Part shown: piece by piece, positions 52,584 to 64,000 of the stretch
Position numbering within the stretch: the stretch's first letter is position 1
Layout of the letters: each line of letters begins with the position of its first letter
Origin: Nipponacmea schrenckii
Taxonomy: Eukaryota > Mollusca > Gastropoda > Lottiidae
NCBI GenBank assembly: GCA_030562195.1
Contig: JAUJPP010000012.1
Location: 6,324,001 to 6,388,000 of the forward strand
DNA: 64,000 nt
Direction of reading: 5' to 3'
The notes under the pieces: model-generated
Database searches by the model: none
What the model was told of the DNA's origin: nothing
What the model saw: only the letters and a program-made list of their open reading frames with translations
Made by a program: the position numbers and the translations under genes

Positions 52584-53259
52584 CTGAAAAAAAAAACACT
52601 TGATAATGATTTGTTACAAACAAGACACTCTTTTTCAAAATTATTTAAATAATATCATCAACTAAAATCAACTAATACCCCTTTCGCACTGCAAAAGTAA
52701 TTTGGTTCTATCCGTATAACTTCCAGTTGCTTTCGCACTTATTCAGTTATAAGCAGAAGTTATCCAGATAGAAAAATAGACTTCCATCGGTGGATTTTTC
52801 TATTCAATTATAACCGAATGCAATAATCCAGTTGTGTAGTGCAAAATGGATATAAAAATAGATTGATAAAATTGTTCAAGCACTTAACAGATTGATTATT
52901 TGCAAAGCAGGGTATTCTTTCTGCATCCATCAAAAAACAAAACAACATAAATGACGTCCTACTAAGAAATATCCAGTCAGTCAGTCTAGGAATTTGTCAA
53001 AGATCTTAACATCTAACAAATTTAAAAATAGGAGTCAAAACAGTAGATCATGTTGTATTTGCCTAGATTCACTATAACATGTTCAGGGAATAGTCACAAA
53101 GTCAGTAAATATTTACAATATATTTCAATATTGCACATTGTAAACAAACAGACGTCCACCCATTTCCTCAAAGTATTTCCAAAACTCGAAAAATAATCGG
53201 AACTTATTCATATATTTCAATCCATAAGATTCACTGCTTCTTGGGGTAGTAATACTTAC
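52584..53259 (-). other. Inferred 5' UTR intron of SEC16, with a possible short MITE at 52678-52849
   Basis: The SEC16 start codon is preceded by a polypyrimidine tract and CAG, an acceptor one base before ATG. A matching donor (ATAGAA then GTAAGT) lies at 53260/53259, so a non-coding first exon is inferred upstream. Within the intron, 52678-52849 starts CCCCTTTCGCACTGC and ends, reverse-complemented, CCATTTTGCACTAC, a weak inverted repeat suggesting a small non-autonomous element. Confidence 0.5.
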
Positions 53260-53648
53260 TTCTATAACTTAGCCAATTCATGTAAATATTGTTAATTTTT
53301 TACACGGAAGCCATGGTCTTGAAATGATTACGTGTGACATTAAATGTGCGAAACTAAGCAAATGCGTTGTAAAAAAAAGGTCAAAATTGTATCAAATATA
53401 ATTAAGAATTAAGATTATTTTTTGATATTTTAAATTTTTAATTGTAAATCCGTTCTTTAAAAGATTTTAAGTGATAATAATTGTATTACGAAACTATAAC
53501 TGTCAACTCTTAACTTCCTTGCAATACAGACATGCGCAAGTCATAGCCACGTCATTTTTATCTCTGTTATTCCTACAAATTTGTCAAAAAAGTTGTTTAA
53601 TCCTCACCATAAAGGGTTCTGTGTGATCCCTTTGAAAGATATTCAAAG
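53260..53648. promoter_or_regulatory. Putative bidirectional promoter between SEC16 and SEC22, including SEC16 non-coding exon 1
   Basis: SEC16 (minus) and SEC22 (plus) diverge from this stretch. The left part (53260 to about 53320) would be the SEC16 first exon on the minus strand; it carries a tiny upstream reading frame, ATGGCTTCCGTGTAA. The right part is the SEC22 5' UTR, ending just before ATG at 53649. No clear TATA box is seen, as usual for housekeeping bidirectional promoters. Transcription starts cannot be fixed from sequence. Confidence 0.5.
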
Positions 53649-55874
53649 ATGGTTCTGTTAACGATGATTTCACGAGTTGCCGATGGACTTGCACTGGCAG
53701 CTTCTGTACAAGAAGATGAACAAGTATGTTACAATTTGATTATAAGAAAGGGGTGGTGGTTGCAAAACATTAATTCAGACCTTACCTACACAGCCTCGTC
53801 TTTGTGGTCAATTAATGACATTATTGAAGCATCTTGCCGTTGCCAATCAGTGTTGTATCAAATATCAAAAAACAACTATCACTACGTAACCCATCTACTC
53901 TTCTTCTATGACCTATAGTCTATGTTCCGATTCTAAGAAGATGAAGACAATGGGTTGTGTGTAAGAAGTGTAGACAGGATTATTGGTTAAATTGTGAACT
54001 AAGGGCTATGGTATTTCAATAAGTTCATGTTTATGAATGGAATAGAATGATTCTGTGAAATATTGTTTTCTTGAGAATTGTTGATGATTTGGAGTCATAT
54101 AGGCTAGGCTACTTCAGTTTAAAGTTGACTGCATGTCAATCAGAATATTTTTAAGGTATTGACCACCCTTCCAACATGTCATGACAAATTTTTTAAATCC
54201 TAATCATTACCGCCTCTTTTTTAACTCTTTCATCCCCTTAGTAACTTCAAATTTACTGAAAATAAACCTGTTATTCTTTGATTACGGTACCTGATAGTTA
54301 TCATAATAGATAAACACAAGAAATTGATCAGCAATAATTCTAAAAGTAACTTTGATATTCTTTATCAGGTGTTAAGTAATCTATTACTGGACATATTTAT
54401 GATATATTGCTTTTTTCTGATCTATTGATTTACAGCTTTTGTTTTTGTGCAAATTTTGACATACTGGGTATGTTATGTACCCATTCAGTTCTTTAGTACA
54501 GTTGTGCTCTGTTATGCAGCATGTAATCTCACCAAGAATTTACCTTCTGGCATGTTGAATGGAAATACCAAAATCATGTGCAACCCTAATAATTTTTTAC
54601 GTACAGTAATCAAAGTAGTATAGAATGATATTTGGAAGATGTTAGAAACTTTTGATACTATTGATTTAGAGGTAGTGTTTTTTTTGGTTTAGTAACCTCA
54701 TTATATCAATTATTGTTTATTTAAATACAGGCTGGTAGAAGCTTGATGGAGTATCAAACACAAGCTAAGCAGTTATTTCGTAAATTATCTCAAGATCCTC
54801 AACCTCCAACCAGATGTAGTTTAGAAAGTGGTCCTTATATATTTCAGTAAGTAAATATTTACATTCAGCTAAATATTGAAGTAATACATACTTGAAGTAA
54901 TTAAATTCATGTCTAAGCTTATGTCATGTGTGATAAATTTAGAAAGATAATCCTTGCCATATTTATTTTTTCAGTTATCTGATAGAAAGAGGTGTATGTT
55001 TTTTATGTCTATGTGATAAGAATTTCTCAAAGAGACTAGCCTATACATTTTTAGAAGATTTACAAGTAGAATTTATGAATCAATATAGCTCTAAAGTAGA
55101 AACTGTATCACGGCCCTACAGTTTTATTGAATTTGGTAGGTGTAATTAATTATATTTAGGTGATGTCACTTATAGCTACAGTTTCATTGAAGAATAAATT
55201 GTTTATTTGTTGGTATATTGTCAAATCAACTTGTCTTTGTACATAACATGTACGTTATTTAACATTAAACCTAGTTTTTGAACTTGCTATCTGGAACATG
55301 TTATACATACTTATTTTGGATTCTTTCAGATACGTATATTCAGAAAACTAGAAAGTCTTTCATGGATTCCAGAGCTAGAAGAAATTTAACTAATATAAAT
55401 ACTGAATTGCATGATGTACAGAGAATTATGGTACAAAATATAGATGATGTTTTACAGCGAGGAGAAACTTTATCAGGTACATAGAATAATGAAATGATTC
55501 ATTGATGTCAAAGGGAAATGAAACACTTGGAGAATGAAGTTTCATTAGTAGTAATGGTGAAGGAAATCAAAACTAGAAACACAAAAATACTATTATTTGT
55601 TGAGTTTTTGTTGGAAATAGAATTGTTGAAATAGAAACAAATTATTTTTTCATTTTAAACATTATATCAAAATATGATTATATTAGGTTATTACATATTA
55701 TGTTTTTCTTCATTTTCAGTCTTAGATTCTAAAGCCAGCAATTTATCCAGCTTGTCTCAGAAATATAAAAAAGATGCCAAATATTTAAATTTACGGTCAA
55801 CTTATGCTAAAGTAGGAGCCATAGTTATTGTTGTAATTGTTTTCTTGTTATTTATTCGTTATTGGATATTGTGA
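53649..55874 (+). CDS. SEC22B: Vesicle-trafficking R-SNARE SEC22 (SEC22B orthologue), complete, five exons
   Basis: Exons 53649-53723, 54731-54846, 54975-55135, 55330-55476 and 55720-55874 (654 bases, 217 residues; vertebrate SEC22B is 215). The N-terminal longin domain starts [19 protein letters not shown] and includes [16 protein letters not shown]. The SNARE motif (about 134-194) contains [20 protein letters not shown], with the zero-layer arginine at Arg161 in LQRGE. Residues 198-217 are a C-terminal membrane anchor ([20 protein letters not shown]). SEC22 is carried on COPII vesicles, pairs with syntaxin-5-type SNAREs in ER-Golgi transport, and also acts in retrograde fusion at the ER. 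All splice sites are GT-AG with continuous frame. It is divergently paired with SEC16. Nothing is broken. Confidence 0.96.
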
Positions 55875-57430
55875 ATCCAGTCCTAATTCTATTTCACACA
55901 GGGGAAAGTTCTAATGGAGTAGTTTTCATCAGGATCAATGTCTTCCATGAGACATACACAATTTCTATCACATTTTGTGCAATTCTGATAATAACATCAT
56001 AAGTTTATGTTCTGTAAAATCATGTAGATAATTTTATGGGTTCAGTCTTATTCCATAGTTCAGTCTTATTTGACAATATGATCTATGTCTTAAAACATTT
56101 GGATATAAATCTCAAAGTCAAGCACATGAATGAGTGTGTTAAGAGTGCATGGTCAATTTCCTTTAAAGTTGTGTTGTCTAATATTTTATCTAGTCTCAAG
56201 GTATTGCCTGGTTATTAAAAGAGAAACCCATTTTGCCATATAGCCAAGATTGTAATAGGTTTTACATGATATGTAATCTAATTAATTTTTGTACGCCCAC
56301 ATGAAGTGTTGAGCATAATTATATTGCTGTCACCCATGTCCATCCGTTGGTCCATCCACACTTTAAAAGGCACATATTCTTGACGGATTGTGACTTAACT
56401 TTGTGTGTGTGTTTGTAATCACCCAACAATGAACCCTATTGAAAATCAGCAAAATCGGAAAATATTCAGTATGAGTTATTGCCCTTGTTTTTGAAATGCT
56501 TGTAAACACTTTACATATGCACTTCTTGACAGATTTTGATGAAACTTGGTGTGAGATTGTGTAATAACCCAAGGATAAACCCTCAAGAAAATCAGCAAAA
56601 TTGAAAAATATTTCTTATTGTTATAAATTATTTGTTAATTGCCCTTGTTCTTGAAAACAAGATCAAATTTAGCTTTTAAACAATCCAGAAAGTAAAATTC
56701 TTGATGGATTTTGATGAAAATTGGCATTTGTAATCACCCAATGATCAGATAGATCAAAAATATTTAGTTCCAGTTTTTAGAAAATGCGTCAAAAATTTTA
56801 GCTCGTTAACACTCTAGAAAGTACAATTCATAACAGATTTTGACAAAAATCGCTGAATTTGTTAATTATCATTCAAGGATGAATCATATTGAAAATCGAA
56901 AATATTTAATATGAATTATTGCCCTTGTTCTTTAAAATGTGTTTGATTTTTTGGCTTCTAAACATTCTACCAAGCACAATTCTTTATGGATTTTAATGAA
57001 ACTTGTTGAAATTGTTTTTTTTATTGCCCAAAAGGTGATCCCTATTGAATATCAAAATGATGAAAAATATTTAATGATTTATTGCCTTGTTATTAGGCTT
57101 CCATTCTTGACACATTTTAATGAAACTTTAGTTACCGGTATATGATATATTTATCACCCAGGAAAGATGTGTATAATTGAAGATTGAATATTTCATTCTG
57201 GTGATTGTAACTGTATTGTCAATTTTTTATTCAAATTCAATGCTGCAAGTGGGTGTACATTACCTTGTCAGGCAAACAATCTATAATAATTTATACATCC
57301 AGATGACAGTTTCTAGAATAATTTGTAAATAATCATTGTTATTGTAATCTGTTATCATTGTGTACATTATTCATTGAAAATTCTTATCTCTGTAAATAAT
57401 ATCATAAAAATAAATACATTTTAAACTTAA
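55875..57430 (+). other. Probable SEC22 3' UTR, interrupted by a repeat copy
   Basis: After the stop at 55872-55874 there is non-coding sequence. No AATAAA is found before the repeat at 56292; an ATTAAA lies near 56215. An AATAAA at 57408-57413 follows the repeat. The transcript may end at either signal; if at the second, the repeat is part of the UTR. Confidence 0.35.
56292..57280 (+). repeat. ACGCCCACATG-family repeat, near full-length copy
   Basis: Starts TACGCCCACATGAAG and CATGTCCATCCGTTGGTCC, ends AATGCTGCAAGTGGGTGTAC with TTACCTTGTC. Internal units carry TTGATGGATTTTGATGAAA and ATTGCCCTTGTTCTTGAAAA. It is the same orientation as the 641 copy and has similar ends, but the internal units are a diverged subtype, closer to the 37838 copy. 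Confidence 0.75.
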
Positions 57431-58091
57431 AGTTGTGACCAGTTTTCTTATTTAAGATATAAGCTATGGTTAAAAATTGCTGAAGGATATTGGATATATA
57501 TTAGAAAATTATTCAATATACAGACAATGTATACAAGTGTGTGTCAATTTATTTTGTATTTTGCATAGTTAAAACAAATTGCCAAGTAGAAAATATTGTT
57601 TATAATATAACTAAAGTGAATTTTAGTCTTAACATTCAATTTGAATTCTACTTTTAGACTTTTGGTTGAAAATATACCATCAAATTCAAATTATACCACA
57701 TTAATTGATTTAAATATATCTACTTTAATTTGACTAAGGATTCTCAAAAAATAGGTTTTTACTTCCCTTTACCTGATAATCATCTACTTCTTCCAACTAA
57801 ATGATTTTAACCATTTATCTTGTATATCTAGAAATAATGAAACCTGGACAAAAAGCCGAAGAAATTTTTAAACCCTGTTGATAAATATAAAGTTATATGT
57901 ACATTTTTGAATTGGTTAGATATGGTCTCATCTGCAATATTTTTTTTATAGAAGAATTTCTCCCCAAACTTTCCTGAAAATGGTCTGAATTTAAAAATAA
58001 GCATATTTACGCTTTTGGGAATTAAATAAGATATATGTTCAAGGCGAATTAATTTTGTCTACTGTTTAAATATAAGAAGTATTTTTTTGTA

Positions 58092-58505
58092 GTTATTGTC
58101 GCCCTGGGGTTCAACACTCAACATTTGTTGTAGACAGTTTAAAGCTACAATTTTCTATGGATTTTTATTAAAACTTGATTATGAGCATTGGAATTTATAA
58201 GATGGGTTCAAGCTCAATTTGACAATTTTCTATGAATGGTTTTTGAGTTTTTTCCCCCTTTGCCTCTTTATTTTTCTGAACAATAGAAGCTACAATATTC
58301 ACTGGATTTTTCATGAAACTTAGCTTGAGCAAAGGAATTGATAAGGCGGCGTTCAAGTTCGAATTTGACAATTTCAATATATGGTTTTTGAGTTAAAACC
58401 CTTGAAATTTTATTGTTGGTGCAATAGAAGCTACAATTGTCAATGGATTTTGATGCAACTTGGTGTGAATATTGGAATTAATAACACTGTAGTCAAGATT
58501 GATTA
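58092..58505 (+). repeat. ACGCCCACATG-family repeat, truncated copy
   Basis: Contains only internal units: AGCTACAATTTTCTATGGAT, TATGAGCATTGGAATTTATA, GTTCAAGTTCGAATTTGAC and a GAGTTATTGCC-like tail. Neither terminal sequence of the family is present, so this is a fragment. Unit sequence is closest to the copies at 641 and 43769. Confidence 0.65.
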
Positions 58506-61500
58506 GTTGATTATCTTACATCAATTCAATTAGTTGCTGCGATAAATAAATTGATTACCATATTACCATTTACTAATTCAAGATTGTAAATGGATTTTAA
58601 AACTAATTCAATCAGATAAAACAGTCTTAGTTTCAATCAATCTTGGAATCTGCAATTTAAAAAGAACACAACTTATTTTGATTTGTATGTTTTATTTCAA
58701 TTCATTCGGGCAAACTATTTACAAATGATAAATAAGCCGCATATTTAGCTTAATCTTATAAGGCACACACTTGTTTGATAGTGTATTTACAATGAAATAG
58801 ATAAAGTTCAAATTAATAATACATCCCAAATCTTAGACATATTGACATTACATAATTTGGAAATTTTTAAAAGGTGAAAACAAATGCTAATAGTCCTGTT
58901 TGATGGTTTTATTTTATTTTTTTAATTTGGATGCTCCAGAATAACTTCAGATACGGTAGAATTTGAATTTGAAACTGAAGGATTATAATGAAGAGTTACA
59001 GTGTTAATGTCAATGATAATATTGGAGGTGTACAGTCTTGTATTGACTTATTTACAAACATTAAAGACCCATTAAAACAAGAGTCTTTAGTGAAAAGCAA
59101 TGACTGATATTATTGTTTTCTTTAAAATACAATTTCCAACAATTTGGTAAAATGTATGTAATTATTTGAAATTTCAGTAAAGGATAAGGGTGTATTTTGT
59201 TATTGTTGCTTCTTGCAATCAAATTAACAAAAAGGTCATTGCCTCTTATTCCCTATAATTAGGATATTTTGGCAACTTTGTAATATACAACATTATAGAG
59301 ATAAGAAAAAACAGTGACTTTTATTCAATAATATCACAGGTTATTGAACCGGGCGTTATTGAATAATACTTCATTATATTTTAATAATAAACTGTGTTCT
59401 TAATATTTAATCTTAGTGAAAAAATTTACTTATACCTTAATAAAAATTGTTATACATATCACTATATTGAAAAAGGAATTTGTATTGAAATATACATAAA
59501 ACATCAGGGTTTGAAGATTACGTTTTCCTTATTGATGCTGTACTAGACCTAATCTTAAATAACAAAATTGAAAAAGATTTGAAAAGAAAATTTGTTCAGT
59601 ATATTTTAGTTGTGGACACAGTATTATGATACAAATTATGATTATGATGAATAATAATGGTATGAATATTATACATACAAATAATATATACATATTTTGT
59701 GCTTATATACATGTCTACATACACGAAATGAGGTCTGAAATATCAGCCCATGCCAAATCTGTTTACTTATACTTATAAAATAATATACATCCTAAAATTA
59801 TAAATTAATATTATTATATATTTATATTTATGCAAAGATTTTTGGTGCTAATAAATATGAAGTAACAAATTGATATGCACACCAATTTAAAGTATATAAA
59901 ATTATGTATGGTTTGTACATGGTAATAAAACACACCAATATAGTTCAGTCATTTTGAATCATTACCACCAATACGTTGAATTTTAAAAAAAGCTAAAATA
60001 TTTCAATAAAGCCTTCAAATCACATTTAAAGCTATTTCTAAGGTTGAAATATTCTTACATTTATCTAATTTGCGAGAAAGAGATTCAGAATGGTTGTGAA
60101 CTATGTTTTTATTTCCATGTAAGAACCATACCATAGTTTTATATACAATTTAAACTTCTAATTACAATTATTCCTTCATTACAAAGATCCAAATTTAAAA
60201 AAATTGATAATAATGGAAATTGATTTCCCCTGATAACAATAATTTACAAAAAGTTTCATTAATATGTACACAGATAGATACAATAATATACACCAAAATA
60301 AATATATTTATACAAATTATACTGCTTTATTATCAAAACCTAAACTGTCATTATTATATTTTGACCAGATTATTGAAAATTCCCAGTTAAAATCCAACCA
60401 AAGTTTAGTTTTAAGGCTTTTTTATGAAGTTTTATCATAGTTAATCAAATCAAACATTTTCAAACGTCAAAGAATAATGACATTAACATTTAAAGGTATG
60501 ATAACTAAATACCAAATTATGCCTTTTAGGAGACATGAAGAGTTGTAGAAAGCCCTTGGCCTTTGTTATATAATGACTAGATATTATTTTATATGATACT
60601 AAAGCTACTCTAAGTAAAAAAGTGGGAAGGAAAAACAAAGGGTAAACATGAAGTAATAGATGTGCTTATCTATCAGTAAATTTTGATATTGTCATAAAAT
60701 ACTTTGCAATGTATATTTCATTTATCATACACTTGTCAATCTAGAAAACACTAGCTTTCATTGATTTTAAGACTCATTATGCCGTAAAATGAACTCGGGA
60801 GACAAAATACATAAAGTATACACACACAACAGGAAAGAGAATACATGTAGATTATAAGTTGGCTATAAAATGTGTTTTTGAACAACTTGAACTATGCCAG
60901 GAAAACAAAAAGCTGTTATTCAAAGACATGGTGCAATTTTTAAACACACTATACTATAAGCTGGAAAGCATACATGTTCTACATTATTATTTTATCATTA
61001 TTATATGCATTATTATCATTATATTCACCCGTATATAATTATCGCTTTATTGGAATATAAATCCAAATGAATTTATTCAGTTCATTGCTGACTTGTTAAT
61101 TGTATTATAATTTTGTTTCTAAAGTTTAATAATGCTATACAACTATATTATAGCATTGCAAATAAAGCATTCCTATGTGCATATTTATACACACAATTTC
61201 TTTGTTCTACTTTAAGAAAAAAATTTGTTCTAAAATGGCTACAACAACTTTTTGTGACACTATACAGTAAACAGTTACTTTAGTACTTCCACAGAATAAA
61301 CTTAGAAGCTTGTTTAACATGCTAGAAAACACAATATATATAGTTAGCTGTTAAGAGTTTAGGGGCACTGCAATTAAATTTTCTGAAATTCCACCATTAA
61401 CAAATTATTTCAGTCACAATATATAACTATTCTGTTTATGATTTGTCAACAGAAATATCAACACATCACATAGATCTTTAAGGAATCATTGATTAAAAGG

Positions 61501-61771
61501 TACTTTTATCATCAGTACTGTAATTAGGCTGCACCTCTCCAGCACCCATTTCATTGCCATTTGTCTTTTGTTAAAATCTGTCTCTTTTGGACAGAAATGA
61601 TGTCACTGGTCATAGGTTGGCATGTATTATCACTCAGACCATATCAACCTCTTCCTGTCACAGCTCTGGCACACTCTGTTGGGATCAGAACTTGTATATT
61701 GGACACACTAGTTCAGTGGTACATCATACACTTTATAATTTGGTTGATCCTTTCATGATTTCATAACATGC
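58506..61771 (-). other. AT-rich stretch, probably largely the 3' UTR of the sushi-domain gene
   Basis: No gene was found. A minus-strand AATAAA candidate lies near 58692 (TTTATT on plus), about 3.1 kb past the stop of the sushi gene at 61772; several others lie between. Only the absence of other genes suggests it is UTR. Confidence 0.35.
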
Positions 61772-64000
61772 TCAGAAATATTCAGAATAAATGTTAGGAT
61801 CTACATAATCTGGTCTAGGAATTCTAAAACGATCTGTTCCACTGTTTAATTTTTCTAAGCTGAAAAGCAGATGAAAGTATTAAATTATAAGTTGATTATA
61901 TCATATACAAGGCAGTTGGATAGCTCCCTGTTGAATTGGAATTTTTTGCATATCAACTTTTAAAGCTTTATGTGTGCTAAAGAAATAAATATGAATGAAT
62001 ATCAAGGTTTCCTGATTATCAGCAACTGATTTAAAAAAAAGCACTTCTTTACATGTATTGTTGATTTTATAACTGGAACATAATTTTTCTTTACCAACTG
62101 TTTAATTTCTATGTCAGCTTTACATAGAACATATAAAATTGATAATTTACATGTGTCAAATTCAATATAAAATATCATAATAATCTCATTACCTCTCTAA
62201 AAATGAGGGATTTTTAAAAACTGGTTCTGGAATGTTAGATAGATGGGGTGATGGGGTAAATATTTCTGGTAATTCCACAATCCCTTCAGAATCATTCCTG
62301 GAAGTAAGTAAAGTGATAGTAAACATTCTGGTTCTTGACAACTACTAAGACCCGCAGTATCGTCTTTCAGTACATTAAAATTGAATGAAGAATATTGTGA
62401 ATAAAGACTAGTTTATCAATAACAAACAATGTTGTACACCTTCACAATAATCCCATCATTGAAGAGGGCACAAATAAGGCTATATTAAAACTGAAAGCTA
62501 TAAAAAATAAAACAAAAGAAATTAAATCTACCATGAAAGAAGAGCATTAAAGAGCATCATTTTACTGATATGCTTTCTCATTTCAGATTTATCGTTTTTC
62601 AAATACCGTAATGTTTTGTGATTTTTCATATTTCTCGTTCATATAAATTCAAGTATTGAGAAGAAGTCAACATCAACTTACTCTTCAACAGGTTTTCTAT
62701 AAGTATGATGTTTACAGATTTTTCTTATGACTAGGAATACAATTACTACTAAAACAAAAAATCCAACTGCAGTACCAATTACTGTATAGTACCATGGTAG
62801 GCCTATTTCCTGGTTTGAGTGCGTAGCTAAAAAGAGAAACATATAAAAGTATTCAAAGAAAGGTGAAATACAATAAATTATATCTGATAATATTTAAACA
62901 TGGTTTGTCAAAGACCTTATGAAAATATCTGGTTTGATAAATGTATTGAACAAGGTCATCAAAGATAATTTTCTACATATTAATGTCCTACACAATTCCT
63001 AGTTTATTTTTCTTAATCAAATCACAAAATAAATTCTGTTTAAACAACAGAATATGACTTTAAATGGCTCAATAACTTGAAATATAACACTTACACTTGC
63101 CACATTGTGGAATGGGTGCGCTCCAGTCCTTATTTTCCTGACAGACTAAAATAGAAGCTGAACCAGGTGGTAAGATCACATAGCCCTCATTACAGATAAA
63201 TGTTACCGTTGAACCATTTTTATATCCTGTCACTGTTCTATTACCATTAGATATTTCACCAACATATGGGCATCTTATCACTGAAAAATATTATTATTAC
63301 AAATTCAGTTATGTAATGCTTGTAAATTTCCTTATATATAAGGAATAACAAACATATTGTACCAAAAATGGTCAGAACGTCAGAACAAATCCAATGTGGC
63401 ACAAAATGTTTATTTTTGTTAATTTGGTCACTAAAAATATGAAAAATTTATGTTGTATAGAATATATATATAATATATATAATATATACTTGATTTTAAC
63501 AATGATTTATCAAAGCCTAAGTTTTCTGTTTTTTGTAATTTCTGAATTTATTGTGAATCAGTTTAAATGGACTTCCGTGTGTGAAAGAAATAATCTAATT
63601 AACATAACTATCTCCAGAGGTGACAAACCCAGTCTTAAGATTGCAGTTAGTTAGTTAACAAGTGATTGAAATATCTGGTGACATTAACTTGTAAATGTTG
63701 ATGACACAAAATATGGAATAAAAGAATATGTACTAACCTTGTCGTGTATTTTTCACTCTTTCGTTAAACAGTTCACCAAACTTTTTAGTTGACAGAGCTA
63801 TAGATATTTTACGAGTCTGGTTTAAATCATAAATACATTGTACATTATAACCACATATATCTCGCACTTCACTACTCACATTCTTTGTCACTGAATCAAT
63901 AAAATCAGGAACAAAAGTGTTATTTTCAGATTGCACACTATTCACACCACTCACAATATTCTCTTCTTCTTTAGTAAATAAACTTTCATTACCAGATACA
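61772..64000 (-). CDS. Sushi (CCP)-domain single-pass membrane protein, SUSD2/mesh-like; 3' exons only
   Basis: Minus-strand exons: beyond window to 63738, 63280-63095, 62826-62682, 62297-62193, 61859-61772 (stop TGA 61772-61774). The first partial exon reads EVRDICGYNVQCIYDLNQT, like the segment that follows a VWD domain in SUSD2 and mesh. The 63280-63095 exon, phase 1 at both ends, is one CCP/sushi module with four cysteines (IRCPYVG, FICNEGY, LVCQENKD, PQCGK) and the conserved Trp in KDWSAP. The 62826-62682 exon gives a transmembrane helix (WYYTVIGTAVGFFVLVVIVF) with a basic stop-transfer RKICKHH. The cytoplasmic tail is about 85 residues and ends VDPNIYSEYF. SUSD2 and mesh are surface proteins of epithelia; mesh acts at insect smooth septate junctions. 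The VWD and AMOP domains would lie to the right of the window. Assignment to SUSD2 or mesh is inference; the sushi and membrane parts are clear. Confidence 0.75.
63446..63490. repeat. TA-rich microsatellite in intron
   Basis: A run of ATATATATAATATATATAAT-like sequence between the first two exons of the sushi gene shown in this window. Simple repeat. Confidence 0.6.

Noticed and set aside
56363..56572. Small frames in 56292-57280 and similar copies
   Set aside because: They recur in degenerate form across repeat copies and are interrupted in each, so they are not genes.
1..64000. tRNA, rRNA or CRISPR-like arrays
   Set aside because: No cloverleaf with conserved T-loop sequence, no rRNA core motifs, and the tandem repeats lack unique spacers.

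Overview
This is eukaryotic, AT-rich genomic DNA from a metazoan. Genes are split into short exons with GT-AG introns and separated by long non-coding stretches full of decayed repeats. The orthologues seen (SEC16, SEC22, a fatty-acid-binding protein and a sushi-domain membrane protein) are general animal genes. The gene style and a repeat family starting ACGCCCACATG suggest a lophotrochozoan, most likely a mollusc; that placement is inference. No prokaryotic, viral or CRISPR features were seen.

Layout, left to right. 1-370: last exon of an unidentified coiled-coil gene (+). 641-1632: a repeat-family copy. 3955-24932: a four-exon FABP-type lipid-binding gene (+) whose first intron is about 19.8 kb and holds minisatellites, a hAT-type non-autonomous transposon with a perfect 8-bp target duplication (9521-10878), a Ty3-type integrase relic and a CGTTATT-rich inverted-repeat region. 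26287-29222: a two-exon gene (-) for an 862-residue, membrane-anchored or secreted proline-rich and acidic protein with furin-like sites and no recognised family. 33198-52582: the complete coding part of SEC16 (-), 25 coding exons and 1921 residues by my splicing. 53649-55874: SEC22B (+), five exons, 217 residues. 56292-58505: repeat copies in or beyond the SEC22 3' end. 61772-64000: the 3' exons of a sushi (CCP) single-pass membrane protein resembling SUSD2/mesh (-), whose 5' part lies beyond the window.

SEC16 and SEC22 are head to head, with about 1.07 kb between start codons. Both act in ER-to-Golgi traffic: SEC16 organises ER exit sites for COPII assembly, and SEC22 is the R-SNARE carried by COPII vesicles. 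A shared promoter is therefore plausible. The other genes show no obvious functional link.

Exon boundaries were read by eye from splice signals, reading-frame continuity and protein similarity. In SEC16, SEC22, FABP and the proline-rich gene the exon lengths sum to whole codons, which supports the models. UTR ends, transcription starts and transposon families are less certain.
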